From: Virgifigura deserti
GTDB lineage: Bacteria; Pseudomonadota; Alphaproteobacteria; Dongiales; Dongiaceae
Direction: 5' to 3'
Length of the DNA: 64,000 nt
Assembly: GCA_003576685.1 (NCBI GenBank)
Contig: QOZR01000002.1
Coordinates: 372,001 to 436,000 of the forward strand
Shown here: positions 26,725 through 35,087 of the stretch, in pieces
Position numbering within the stretch: the first letter of the stretch is position 1
Layout of the letters: each line of letters begins with the position of its first letter
The notes under the pieces: model-generated
Told to the model about the DNA's origin: nothing
Database searches by the model: none
The model's input: the letters and a program-made list of their open reading frames with translations, nothing else
Position numbers and translations under genes: made by a program

Positions 26725-27453
26725 TTAGCCGACATAGGCCGAGAAAAGCGCAAAAAAGGCGAACCCCGCAGCAAAGGAAATCGTCGAGATCCATCGCGCG
26801 GCGCCCGGCTCGTCGGCCTGCGGGACCATGTCTTCCACTGTGGCGAGGAGAAGCACGCCAACGATGAAGGCCAGGGCCGCGTGCTCGAACCGGTCGCTCG
26901 CGCCGCGCAGAAGCCAATAGCCCGCGCTGGCGCCGAGGACGGCCGGCAGCGCGAACGACGCGGTGGTAAGCAAGCGCGATCGCCGCGGCACCTGTTTTTC
27001 GCGAAAGTTCGCGATGGTGGCAAATCCGCCGGGAAGGTTGGCGATGACCTGGCTGATGCCGAGGAGAACGCCAAGGCCGCTGGAAACGGCCGAGCCGGCT
27101 CCGATCATCAACCCGTCGCTGAGGAGGTCGGCGGAGACGGCCAAGTACACCATCCAGGCACCCGCCCCTCCGACACCCACTCCGCTTCGCGCCCATTTGA
27201 TGCCGCGCGCCAGCAGAACCGAGAACGCCGCTCCGCAGGTGAAGGACACGACCAGCAGCCAAGTCGGAAGACTCTCGAGCACGCGCGGCATGAGCTCGAC
27301 ACTGACCACGGCAATGGCCACGCCGGCCGCCGCGTGCAGCGCCGCGCCGATAACCCAAGGCGGCACGCGCAGGCTTTCGGCCAGGAGGCCGCCGGCGAAG
27401 TTTCCGCCTGCCGGAAGCAGGGCGATGGCGAGCAGGGTCAGATAATCCGACAT
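26725..27453 (-). CDS. ZIP-family metal transporter
   Basis: 242 residues, about eight membrane segments, in the ZIP layout with an intracellular-type helix pair (SADLLSDGLMIGAGSAVSSGLGVLLGISQVIANLPGGFATI). The second motif keeps the NLPGG form rather than the canonical NxPEG, so the metal site departs from classic ZIPs, unlike the gene at 33428. ATG at 27453 starts the first helix. Embedded in the oxidase locus, it may help supply copper, zinc or iron to the oxidase, or be a later insertion. Confidence 0.8.
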   Translation of the reverse strand: MSDYLTLLAIALLPAGGNFAGGLLAESLRVPPWVIGAALHAAAGVAIAVVSVELMPRVLESLPTWLLVVSFTCGAAFSVLLARGIKWARSGVGVGGAGAWMVYLAVSADLLSDGLMIGAGSAVSSGLGVLLGISQVIANLPGGFATIANFREKQVPRRSRLLTTASFALPAVLGASAGYWLLRGASDRFEHAALAFIVGVLLLATVEDMVPQADEPGAARWISTISFAAGFAFFALFSAYVG

Positions 27454-27545
27454 GATCCCCTCACCGGAAAGGGCGCCGCATCGACGCGAAGCGGATTGCC
27501 GTCGGCCGCTCAAGGCATTTCTGACGGTGGACCTCACTCATCCTT

Positions 27546-27908
27546 TCACTGGCAGGGCGGTAACAGCAGCACCGGCAGGCCGTCCCAGAGAACGGCGACC
27601 AGCGACAGTCCGGCTCCCGCCGCCGTCATCCAGTTCATGAAGCGCTCCGCATCCCGCTCTGCGGCGGATCCGATCGCGCCGAGATCGCGCATCGCGACGA
27701 GGAGCATAAATATGGTCGCCACCGCGGCGGCAACCGTAGCGACGCCGACGGTCAGCGGCACGATACCGACGCCGAACAAGTCGATGTCGGCGAAACCGCG
27801 GGCGCAGGCCAGTGCCTGAAAGATGTAGATGAACAGGAAGTGAGCGGCCCAGATCAGCGGGCCGGCGAACATTTCGACCAGGCGTGCGGAGAAGCCCTGC
27901 GTGCGCAT
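27546..27908 (-). CDS. Small membrane protein of the caa3 oxidase locus
   Basis: 120 residues, three predicted membrane segments (GPLIWAAHFLFIYIFQALACA, IVPLTVGVATVAAAVATIFML, WMTAAGAGLSLVAVLWDGLPVLLL). Starts 7 nt after the stop of the subunit I/III gene, so it is co-translated with it. Position suggests a small accessory or subunit IV-like role, but I see no direct homology. Its last codons are repeated near 26660. Confidence 0.7.
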   Translation of the reverse strand: MRTQGFSARLVEMFAGPLIWAAHFLFIYIFQALACARGFADIDLFGVGIVPLTVGVATVAAAVATIFMLLVAMRDLGAIGSAAERDAERFMNWMTAAGAGLSLVAVLWDGLPVLLLPPCQ

Positions 27909-27915
27909 CGCCGGC

Positions 27916-30435
27916 CTATTCCACGAGCCGCGGGAACAGATGAATGACGGCGAGCGCGACGAGTCCCTGCCCCACCATGTAGTGCCACAGCAGCATGGTG
28001 TTGTCGAAGGTCGCCCGGCGCACCGGATCGAGCAATCCGCACACCGAGCGCGCCAGCGTGTAGCCCGCCATCAGCAGCAACACCGCGACGTGAAACCCCT
28101 GATAGCCGAGCAGCACATAGATCGCCGCGCCGTAGGCGTGCTCTGACGGCCGCAGCCCGGCCTGCCACTGATCGTAAAGCGCGATCGCCAGGGCGGCGAT
28201 CATCAGCGGGACGCCCAGCGTCAGGGCGATGCGCATGGGCCACTGGCCGCGCCGCTCCGCCGCCGCCAGCGCGCGGCTGGCATAGGCAATGGCCGCACTG
28301 CTCGCGGCGAACAATGCGGCGGCGGCGGCGGGCCAGAGCAGGGAGGAAAGCTCGACGCCCTCCGGCGGCCATGTGCCCGGGTTGACCGTCCATAGAAAGA
28401 AGTAGGCGAAGATCAGCGAGGCGAAGATCGAGCCGTCGACGAGCAGCAGAACGACCATCGCCCACCAGGAATGGGAGGTCGAACCAGTGACGTAGACCGG
28501 CAGCGTGATGCCGCCCCCGACATCCTGCGGCGGGAAGGCCGGCCCCGGGTCCGTGCTCCACAGCCAGGCGACGACCATCGCAACCGCAAACACGCCGCAG
28601 ATCACCGCCGGGATCGGCAGCTTGACCGTGAGGAGCATGAAGAACGCCGCCGTGCCTACCGCCGCCAGCATCGCGGTCCAACTCGGGCCGGGCATCATCA
28701 GCAGATATTGGGGACGGGCGTCGACCGCACTGGTGATGATCGTTTCACGCTGTCCGGTCGCTGTCCCGGGCAGAAAATAGCGCCCGCTCTCGACGTCCTC
28801 GGCGAGGTTCGGTTGCTCCCAGATGGGTTCGCGACTGGTGATGATGGGAATGCTGCGGGTCTGGTAGAGGCCGCTGGGCAGCCACTCCAGCGTGCCGGCC
28901 TTCCAGGGATTGCCCGATCCGCCGGCCCCGGTCGGCCGAAAATTCAGCATCAGGTCGATGAGGAACAGCAGAATGCCAGCCCCCAGCACATAGGCGCCGG
29001 CCGTCGACAGCATGTTCAGCGTATCCCAGCCCATTTCCGCCGGATAGGTATAGACCCGGCGCGGCATGCCGAGCAGCCCGGTGATGTGCATCGGGAAGAA
29101 GGCGAGGTTGAAGCCGACGAACATCAGCCCGAAGACCCAACGGCCGAGCCGCTCCGACAGCTGCGTGTCGCTCGCGGTCGGCGCCCAGTAGTAGAAGGCG
29201 GCGAACAGCGGGAACACCATGCCGCCGATCAGCACATAGTGGAAATGGGCGACGACGAAGTAGGTGTCGTGCACCTGCCAGTCGAACGGCACGATCGCAA
29301 CCATGACGCCAGTCAGCCCGCCGAGCACGAAGATGAACAGGAAGCCGAGGATGAACAGCATCGGCGTGTGAAGCTTCGGCCGCCCCCGGCCGAGCGTGGC
29401 GATCCAGGCGAAGACCTGGATGCCGCTGGGGACTGCGACGGCCATGCTGGCGGCGGAGAAGAAGCTCAAGGAGAGCTGAGGCAGGCCGGTGGTGAACATG
29501 TGATGCACCCACAGGCCGAAGCTCAGGAATCCGGTGGCGACCAGCGCCAGCACGATCCAGCGATAGCCCGCCAGCGGCACCTGCGCCATCGCCGGCACGA
29601 TCATCGACACCATCGCGGCGCCGGGAAGGAAGATGATGTAGACCTCGGGATGGCCGAAGAACCAGAACAGATGCTGCCAGAGCAGCGGGTCGCCGCCCTG
29701 CTCGGCGATGAAGAACGGCCAGTGGAAGGCGCGCTCCAGCTCCAGGAGCATCGTGCAGGCGATCACGGCCGGAAAGCCGAACACGATCATGCCCGCGAAC
29801 ACCAGCATCGCCCAGCCATAGACCGGCAGCTTGTCGAGCGACATGCCCGGCGCCCGCGTGCGCAGGATGCCCACCACGATCTCGATCGCGCCGGCGATGG
29901 CGGAGATCTCGATGAAGCCGATGCCGAGGAGCCAGAAATCGGCGTTGATCCCGGGCGAATACATGTAGCTGGTCAGCGGCGGATACATGAACCAGCCGCC
30001 GTCGGGGGCGAGCTCGAAGAACAGGCTGCAGAAGAACACGATGCCGCCCACGGCATAGGCCCAATAGGCGTAGGCGCTGAGCCGCGGAAACGGCAGGTCG
30101 CGCGCGCCCACCATGTTCGGCAGCAGATAGACGCCCATCGCCTCGACCACCGGCACGGCGAACAGGAACATCATCATCGTGCCGTGCATGGTGAAGAACT
30201 GGTTGTAGGTCCCCTGATCGAGGAAGTCGTTCTCGGGCACCGCAAGCTGCGTGCGCATCAGGAGCGCCAGAATTCCGGCGAGGATCAGGAACAGAACCGC
30301 CGTGCCGATATAGAAGAGCCCGATATAGGTGTTGTTGACCGCGCTGATGATGCGCCAGCCCGTCGGCTGCTGCCACGCCGCCTCGAGACGGTCGAGCTCG
30401 TCGGCCGGCCGGGGCAAGGGATTGGGCAGCTTCAT
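27916..30435 (-). CDS. Cytochrome c oxidase subunit I/III fusion (caa3-type)
   Basis: 839 residues. Residues about 1-530 are subunit I, with the haem-copper centre motifs FFGHPEVYIIFLPG (Cu ligand and cross-linking tyrosine), VHHMFTTGL and HDTYFVVAHFHYVLIGG. A connecting region of about 100 residues leads to a subunit III domain from about 640 to the end (HSWWAMVVLLLVDGSIFASLIFAYFFLW, GYQGFHVAVLLLMAGY, LLWHYMVGQGLVALAV). The fusion couples the catalytic and structural subunits, as in Thermus caa3. ATG overlaps the coxB stop by ATGA. Reduces O2 to water and pumps protons in the cytoplasmic membrane. Confidence 0.95.
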   Translation of the reverse strand: MKLPNPLPRPADELDRLEAAWQQPTGWRIISAVNNTYIGLFYIGTAVLFLILAGILALLMRTQLAVPENDFLDQGTYNQFFTMHGTMMMFLFAVPVVEAMGVYLLPNMVGARDLPFPRLSAYAYWAYAVGGIVFFCSLFFELAPDGGWFMYPPLTSYMYSPGINADFWLLGIGFIEISAIAGAIEIVVGILRTRAPGMSLDKLPVYGWAMLVFAGMIVFGFPAVIACTMLLELERAFHWPFFIAEQGGDPLLWQHLFWFFGHPEVYIIFLPGAAMVSMIVPAMAQVPLAGYRWIVLALVATGFLSFGLWVHHMFTTGLPQLSLSFFSAASMAVAVPSGIQVFAWIATLGRGRPKLHTPMLFILGFLFIFVLGGLTGVMVAIVPFDWQVHDTYFVVAHFHYVLIGGMVFPLFAAFYYWAPTASDTQLSERLGRWVFGLMFVGFNLAFFPMHITGLLGMPRRVYTYPAEMGWDTLNMLSTAGAYVLGAGILLFLIDLMLNFRPTGAGGSGNPWKAGTLEWLPSGLYQTRSIPIITSREPIWEQPNLAEDVESGRYFLPGTATGQRETIITSAVDARPQYLLMMPGPSWTAMLAAVGTAAFFMLLTVKLPIPAVICGVFAVAMVVAWLWSTDPGPAFPPQDVGGGITLPVYVTGSTSHSWWAMVVLLLVDGSIFASLIFAYFFLWTVNPGTWPPEGVELSSLLWPAAAAALFAASSAAIAYASRALAAAERRGQWPMRIALTLGVPLMIAALAIALYDQWQAGLRPSEHAYGAAIYVLLGYQGFHVAVLLLMAGYTLARSVCGLLDPVRRATFDNTMLLWHYMVGQGLVALAVIHLFPRLVE

Positions 30436-31472
30436 TTCAGGCTCTCCAGATAGGCAGCGATCGCGCGCAGGTCTTCGCCCTCGAACACATCGAAGGACGG
30501 CATTCGGTTCTCGGGCTTGATGCGCTGGCTGTTGGCGATCCAGGCCTCGAGTGTCCCGATGTGATTGTCGAGAATGCCCGCCGCGATCGAGACGCGGCTG
30601 CCGACATGGGTCAGGTCGGGGCCGATCCGGCCAGCCGCCGGGGTTCCCCGAACGGTGTGGCAGGCACCGCAGCCGCTGGACAGGAAGAGGTCCCGGCCGC
30701 GCGTAATAAAGGGGGTTTGCGGCTCCCGCGCCGGGCCGCTCTGGTGCTCGAACCAGCGCGCGAACCGCTCCGGCTCCTCGGCAACGACAAAGAACGCCAT
30801 CTTCGCGTGCTGCGCTCCGCAATATTCGGCGCATTGGCCGCGAAAGGTGCCGGGCTCCTCCGCCTGAAATGTCACGTCGTTCACCCGACCGGGAATCATG
30901 TCGATCTTCCCGGCGAGGTTCGGCACCCAGAAGCTGTGGATCACGTCGGCGGTGGAGACGGCCGCCGTGACCGGCCGTCCGACCGGAACGCGGACCTCGT
31001 TCGCGCTCACAAAGGCGACATTCCCGTCTTCGTCGAGATAGCGCACCTCCCACCACCACATGTGGCCGATCACCTCGATCCGGAGGGGGTTCCCCTCGGC
31101 GGGCGCGGTCATCACGCCGGCCGCGTCGAGCGTATAGATGAGCAGCGCGCTCAGCGTGACGACGGGGAAGATCAGGCCTCCGCCGATGATAAGCGCGCCG
31201 CTGCCGATCCATCCTCCGCGTCCCGGCCGGGCGATCATCGCGTAGAGGGTCAAGGCCATGACCGCGATGAAGATCACCGCGGCACCGATGAACAGAATCC
31301 AGGCGATCTCGGCGATCCGCTCCGCGCCCGGGCTGTTCGGCGTCAGCGCCGCCTGAATGCCGTCGCAGCCGGTCAACAGGAGAAAAGCCGTCACAAGCGA
31401 CGCCGCGACCGGCCATCGGAAACCGAAGGGGCATTCCGCTTTCGTGATGGGGTGACGCTTATCGGCTTTCAT
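30432..31472 (-). CDS. coxB: Cytochrome c oxidase subunit II with C-terminal cytochrome c domain
   Basis: 346 residues. Lipobox LLTGC (C36), two membrane helices, then the CuA domain with H179, C214, C218, H222 and M225 (CAEYCGAQHAKM). A fused class I cytochrome c follows with CGACH at 268-272 and a distal methionine in NRMPSF. This makes the enzyme caa3-type, taking electrons directly through its own haem c. ATG at 31472 follows the monohaem cytochrome gene by 10 nt. Confidence 0.95.
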   Translation of the reverse strand: MKADKRHPITKAECPFGFRWPVAASLVTAFLLLTGCDGIQAALTPNSPGAERIAEIAWILFIGAAVIFIAVMALTLYAMIARPGRGGWIGSGALIIGGGLIFPVVTLSALLIYTLDAAGVMTAPAEGNPLRIEVIGHMWWWEVRYLDEDGNVAFVSANEVRVPVGRPVTAAVSTADVIHSFWVPNLAGKIDMIPGRVNDVTFQAEEPGTFRGQCAEYCGAQHAKMAFFVVAEEPERFARWFEHQSGPAREPQTPFITRGRDLFLSSGCGACHTVRGTPAAGRIGPDLTHVGSRVSIAAGILDNHIGTLEAWIANSQRIKPENRMPSFDVFEGEDLRAIAAYLESLK

Positions 31473-31482
31473 CGCGGCCGCA

Positions 31483-31902
31483 TCAGCGAAGCGTATAGAG
31501 ATAGGCGGCGATATGGCGGGCGTCCTCGTCACTGACGCCGAGGTCCGGCATCGCCGTGTTCGGTGCGATCGCCGGCGGATTTTGAATCCAGCGCGTGAGG
31601 AATTCCGGCTGATTCGGCGCCACGCCGGCGATGTAGACCCGATGCGCGAAATCCGTCAGCGGCGGACCGACGGTGCCGTTGGCGCCGTCGATGCCGGGGA
31701 TCGCATGACAGATGCCGCAGTCATAGCGCAGGATCGCCGCCTCCCCGAGTTCCGGATCACCGTCGACCATCCGCTGCGGCGGCGACTCCCCTGATTCGTC
31801 GCAGCCCGAAAGGCCGGTGAGGATCGACAAAACGACGGCGAACCGAAAGAAGGCCGCCGGCGCCAGTACTGTGCGGGCGCGGCCGAAGTCAGTTCCGGTC
31901 AT
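31483..31902 (-). CDS. Lipoprotein monohaem cytochrome c
   Basis: 139 residues. A lipobox ending at C34 (LTGLSGC) follows a 33-residue signal peptide. One haem site CGICH at 62-66 and a distal methionine (NTAMPDL) define a class I cytochrome c. Likely a membrane-tethered electron carrier to the adjacent oxidase. It starts inside the upstream triheme cytochrome gene (14-nt overlap). Confidence 0.88.
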   Translation of the reverse strand: MTGTDFGRARTVLAPAAFFRFAVVLSILTGLSGCDESGESPPQRMVDGDPELGEAAILRYDCGICHAIPGIDGANGTVGPPLTDFAHRVYIAGVAPNQPEFLTRWIQNPPAIAPNTAMPDLGVSDEDARHIAAYLYTLR

Positions 31903-33082
31903 CGGGAACGACGGACGGCGCGTCCAGCCTCTCGCCCAGGCTCTCGGCGGCCGCCTGCGGTGCTTCGCCGGGCCGGAGGGACGCGTAATAGAGGGAGACG
32001 GCGCGGATCTGCTCGTCGGTGAGCTGCTCGGCGATTGTCGCCATGATCTCGGAGTAAGACCCGCCGCCGCGCTTGCCCGACCTCCAGAGCTCGAGCTGCA
32101 GCGCGATATACTCGGCATACTGCCCCACCAGCGATGGATAGACCGGATCCGGCGCCACGGCGGCGGATGGGCCATGGCAGGTGACGCAGGCCGGCACGCC
32201 CTGCTCGGGCGCGCCGTTTGCGACGAGCGCAGCGCCCTGCTGCAGGGTTTCCCGGTCGGCGACCTGCGGTTTCGGAGGGTAAGGCGCATCCTCGATCCCG
32301 GCGTAGTATTCCGCGATGTTGCGCCGCTCCGCTTCGCTCAGCTCGGCCGCGACCGGCTGCATGATCCCGCTCGGCCGGGAGCCCACGGCATAGCTTTCGA
32401 GCGCATGCTGCAGATATTCGAAGCTCTGGCCCGCAAGCCTCGGAAAGCCGCCTTCGCCGCCGCCGGCCCCGCGCAGCCCATGGCAACGCGCACAGGCGAC
32501 CAGCGATTCCCCGGCCGACCCGGCAACAGCGAGGAGCCGGGCACGCTCTTCGGGTGTCCCTTCGATCTGGCTCGTCGCTTGGCTTTCCGACACGCGCCGG
32601 TACTCCTCCGGCTCCATCTCCGGCAGGCGTTGCAGGAACGCCACGACCGCCCAGACCTCATCGTCGCGCTGCTGCGCCACCCAGGCGGGCATGCCGGCAT
32701 ATTTGATGCCGTGCTTGACGATCCAGAACAGCTCGGCCGCGCTCCAATGTTCGATCGTGTTGGCGAGATATGGCGGCGGCGGCAGCATCTGCCGCGTGAT
32801 CGGATTGCGCCCTTCGCCCGGCGCTCCATGGCATGGTGCGCAGCCGCCTTGGTAATGTCCAAGCCCCCGATAGAAAAGGGACGGGTCGTCGAGCGGCGGG
32901 ACCTCGATACCGAGAGCATGGGTTTCGACAGAGTTCCTCATGCCGAACTCCAGGAACCAGCGGGTAACGGCCAGATGACCTGTGCTCGCGGCGACGTTGT
33001 AGATCCCGGACCAGGCTAAGGTGAAGGCTCCCGCACCGAAGAGGGCAATCAACACGGCCAAGATTATGAGCGTTCGCTTCAT
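31889..33082 (-). CDS. Membrane-anchored triheme cytochrome c
   Basis: 397 residues. An N-terminal uncleaved membrane helix (MKRTLIILAVLIALFGAGAFTLAW) is followed by three haem-c sites: CAPCH at 81-85, CARCH at 197-201 and CVTCH at 299-303. The first domain is a longer class I type, the other two resemble cytochrome c553/cc4 domains. Probable electron donor to the caa3 oxidase; first gene of the operon. ATG at 33082 starts the anchor helix. Confidence 0.9.
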   Translation of the reverse strand: MKRTLIILAVLIALFGAGAFTLAWSGIYNVAASTGHLAVTRWFLEFGMRNSVETHALGIEVPPLDDPSLFYRGLGHYQGGCAPCHGAPGEGRNPITRQMLPPPPYLANTIEHWSAAELFWIVKHGIKYAGMPAWVAQQRDDEVWAVVAFLQRLPEMEPEEYRRVSESQATSQIEGTPEERARLLAVAGSAGESLVACARCHGLRGAGGGEGGFPRLAGQSFEYLQHALESYAVGSRPSGIMQPVAAELSEAERRNIAEYYAGIEDAPYPPKPQVADRETLQQGAALVANGAPEQGVPACVTCHGPSAAVAPDPVYPSLVGQYAEYIALQLELWRSGKRGGGSYSEIMATIAEQLTDEQIRAVSLYYASLRPGEAPQAAAESLGERLDAPSVVPDDRN

Positions 33083-33347
33083 TGCCCTCTTTCGCGTCAG
33101 CCAAGCTCGAGGAAGCCCCCGAAAGGCACCGCGCATACAGCTCCCATTCGAGCGCCGATACCCTGTCGGTCAGGCTCGGCTCCCGGCGAATCGGGCAAGC
33201 TGACGCGGAAATTAGCGCCAATCACATAAACTCGCCTCGGCCGGTTCATGTTCCCGCAGCGCGTAGAGATCCCTATTTCCAGCAGAGAGCGTCATCCATC
33301 CTGCCAGCGCCCCTACGGTGATTACCCTGTGGCGATGCTGCGGCAAC

Positions 33348-33376
33348 TTGCCGCTCGTCTTTGCTCACGCTAGATT
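33348..33376 (+). promoter_or_regulatory. Candidate sigma-70 promoter of the ZIP gene
   Basis: TTGCCG (33348-33353), 17 bp, TAGATT (33371-33376). The predicted -10 overlaps the palindrome at 33375-33389. Confidence 0.5.
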
Positions 33377-33389
33377 AGAATAGTTCTAA
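33375..33389. promoter_or_regulatory. Irr-box (ICE)-like palindrome
   Basis: TTAGAA-TAG-TTCTAA, a perfect 6-3-6 palindrome of the type bound by the haem-responsive iron regulator Irr in Rhizobiales. It overlaps the predicted -10 of a metal transporter gene, a repressing position. Confidence 0.65.
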
Positions 33390-33427
33390 ATATTAATTTT
33401 GGATAAGTCAGAGAGTCGAGCGCCGCC

Positions 33428-34231
33428 ATGCCGTTCCCCTATGATGTGATCACAGCTCTATCGCCGGTTCAGCAGGCCCTGCTGGGCAGCCTGATCGCCG
33501 GTCTGGCGACTGCCGTCGGGGCCTTACCCGTGCTTGCCTGGCCACGACCTTCGGCCCGAAGCGAGGGTGCGCTTCTAGGCTTCGCGGCCGGTGTGATGCT
33601 GGCGGCGGCGAGTTTCTCGCTCGTTCTACCGGGCCTCGATGCGGCGAGCGCGCTGGTCGGTGCGGGCGGCAACGCCGCGTTGATGATCGGAGCCGGCATC
33701 CTGCTCGGCGCCGGCGGGCTGTTCGCGGCCCACAACACCATTCCGCACGAGCACTTCATTCTCGGCCCCGACGGCGCCGCAACGGCGGTGGTCAGCCATC
33801 ACTGGCTGCTCGTCTTCGCCGTCGCCATTCACAACCTGCCCGAAGGGCTGGCGGTCGGCGCAGGGTTCGGCGGCGGGGATCTCGATACCGGCTTGGCGCT
33901 GATGCTGGGTATCGGCCTTCAGAACATGCCGGAGGGGCTGGTCGTCGCGGCGGCGTTGCTGGCGGACGGATACAGCCGGGGTCGGGCCTTCACCTTCGCG
34001 CTGATGACCGGCCTCATCGAGCCGGTCGGCGGCATGATCGCCGCCGCCGCGATGGGCGCCGCCCAGATGATGCTGCCGTGGGGCTATGCCGCCGCCGCAG
34101 GCGCGATGCTGTTTGTCGTCAGCCACGAGATCATCCCTGAAACCCACCGCAAGGGCGTCCAGGGGCATGCGACCATCGGGCTGCTGGTCGGCTTCGTGAC
34201 GATGATGTATCTCAGCGTCGCCGTCGGCTGA
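33428..34231 (+). CDS. ZIP-family metal (zinc/iron) transporter, GufA-like
   Basis: 267 residues with eight predicted membrane segments and both metal-site motifs of ZIP transporters, HNLPEG and QNMPEGL. Also shows an HNTIPHEHF loop that may bind metal. ZIP proteins import Zn2+, Fe2+ or Mn2+, though some GufA-type members work in efflux. The Irr-like box just upstream argues for iron-dependent control. ATG at 33428; ribosome-binding site is weak (GAGAG). Confidence 0.92.
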   Translation: MPFPYDVITALSPVQQALLGSLIAGLATAVGALPVLAWPRPSARSEGALLGFAAGVMLAAASFSLVLPGLDAASALVGAGGNAALMIGAGILLGAGGLFAAHNTIPHEHFILGPDGAATAVVSHHWLLVFAVAIHNLPEGLAVGAGFGGGDLDTGLALMLGIGLQNMPEGLVVAAALLADGYSRGRAFTFALMTGLIEPVGGMIAAAAMGAAQMMLPWGYAAAAGAMLFVVSHEIIPETHRKGVQGHATIGLLVGFVTMMYLSVAVG

Positions 34232-34244
34232 GATTGAAGAAGGA

Positions 34245-34748
34245 TCAGCCGATCTGCGCCGTCATGTGCGGTGCGTTCCGCAGGGTCTGGTAGACCACGC
34301 AGTAGCGCTCGGTGAGCTTGAGAAGCTTTTCCAACTGCTCCGGTCCGGCATCGGTGTCGAGCTGGAAACGCAGCCGGATATCCGCGAACCCGACAGGCGC
34401 TTCCTTATCGACGCCCAGGGTGCCGCGAAAATCGAGGTCGCCTTCCGCCGTCACCGTACCGCCGCGCACCGGCACCTCAAGGGCGGTCGCCACCGCCCGC
34501 AGGGTGACGCCGGCGCAGGCGACCAGCGCTTCGAGCAGCATGTCGCCCGAGCAGGCGGAAAGCCCCTCGCCGCCGGTGGCCGGATGGAGACCCGCCTCGA
34601 CGATCGCGCGCCCGGTCTCGACCTTACAGGTCAGGGATTCGGCGCCGAGTTCTCCGCTGGCCCGCAGGGTGATACGCGCCGCCTCCGGCTCTTCCCGGTA
34701 GCGTGCCTTCAACGGCGCCTGAAGTGCGCGGAGTTCTTCGGAATCCAT
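34245..34748 (-). CDS. OsmC-like family protein
   Basis: 167 residues with the OsmC fold: TCKVETGRAIVEAGLHPATGGEG near the middle and the reactive-cysteine pattern CSGDMLLEALVACAGVTL, plus a later cysteine in ERYCVVYQTLRNAP. OsmC proteins are thiol peroxidases for organic hydroperoxides; the group to which this belongs is less well characterised. ATG at 34748 is preceded by AGGAGGT. Convergent with the ZIP gene. Confidence 0.88.
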   Translation of the reverse strand: MDSEELRALQAPLKARYREEPEAARITLRASGELGAESLTCKVETGRAIVEAGLHPATGGEGLSACSGDMLLEALVACAGVTLRAVATALEVPVRGGTVTAEGDLDFRGTLGVDKEAPVGFADIRLRFQLDTDAGPEQLEKLLKLTERYCVVYQTLRNAPHMTAQIG

Positions 34749-35087
34749 TATTATGACCTCCTGCCAATCCGGCTGGACCCTATCACATAATCCGGAAGGG
34801 TGAATCACATTATTTTACATTATATACATGCATTTTTTTGAGATTGACAGCAGATCTGAAGTGAATTAGCGTTATCTCCAGCGCCGATTTGAGCCTCAGC
34901 TTGCGGGCGCTTAATAAATGCAGCTAAAGCGTCGGGTGTCCGCCCAGCGATAGCTGCGGCGGATTTTTTCGTCTCGTCCAGTCCTCTTCAGAGGCTAGCA
35001 GGTGACGAAGAGGTCCGCTGTCACGTCAATTTGGATCGGCGGAGATGGCCTCTGGATGGCTTCCGCCACTGGATGGAGATGTCTCGA
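34749..35087. other. Intergenic region upstream of the ssu-type operon
   Basis: 339 bp. The segment 34800-34870 is notably AT-rich and contains a consensus -35 hexamer TTGACA at 34844-34849, but no good -10 at 16-18 bp. No ORF or operator recognised. Confidence 0.45.

Larger units (their letters stand above)
33083..33427. other. Divergent intergenic region between the caa3 operon and a ZIP transporter gene
   Basis: 345 bp. The right third is AT-rich and contains the promoter and Irr-like palindrome at 33348-33389. Nothing was recognised for the caa3 operon promoter. Confidence 0.55.

Noticed and set aside
28471..30453. A 660-codon plus-strand frame opposite the oxidase gene
   Set aside because: Antisense to the clear CoxA/C coding sequence, with histidine/arginine-rich composition typical of a shadow.
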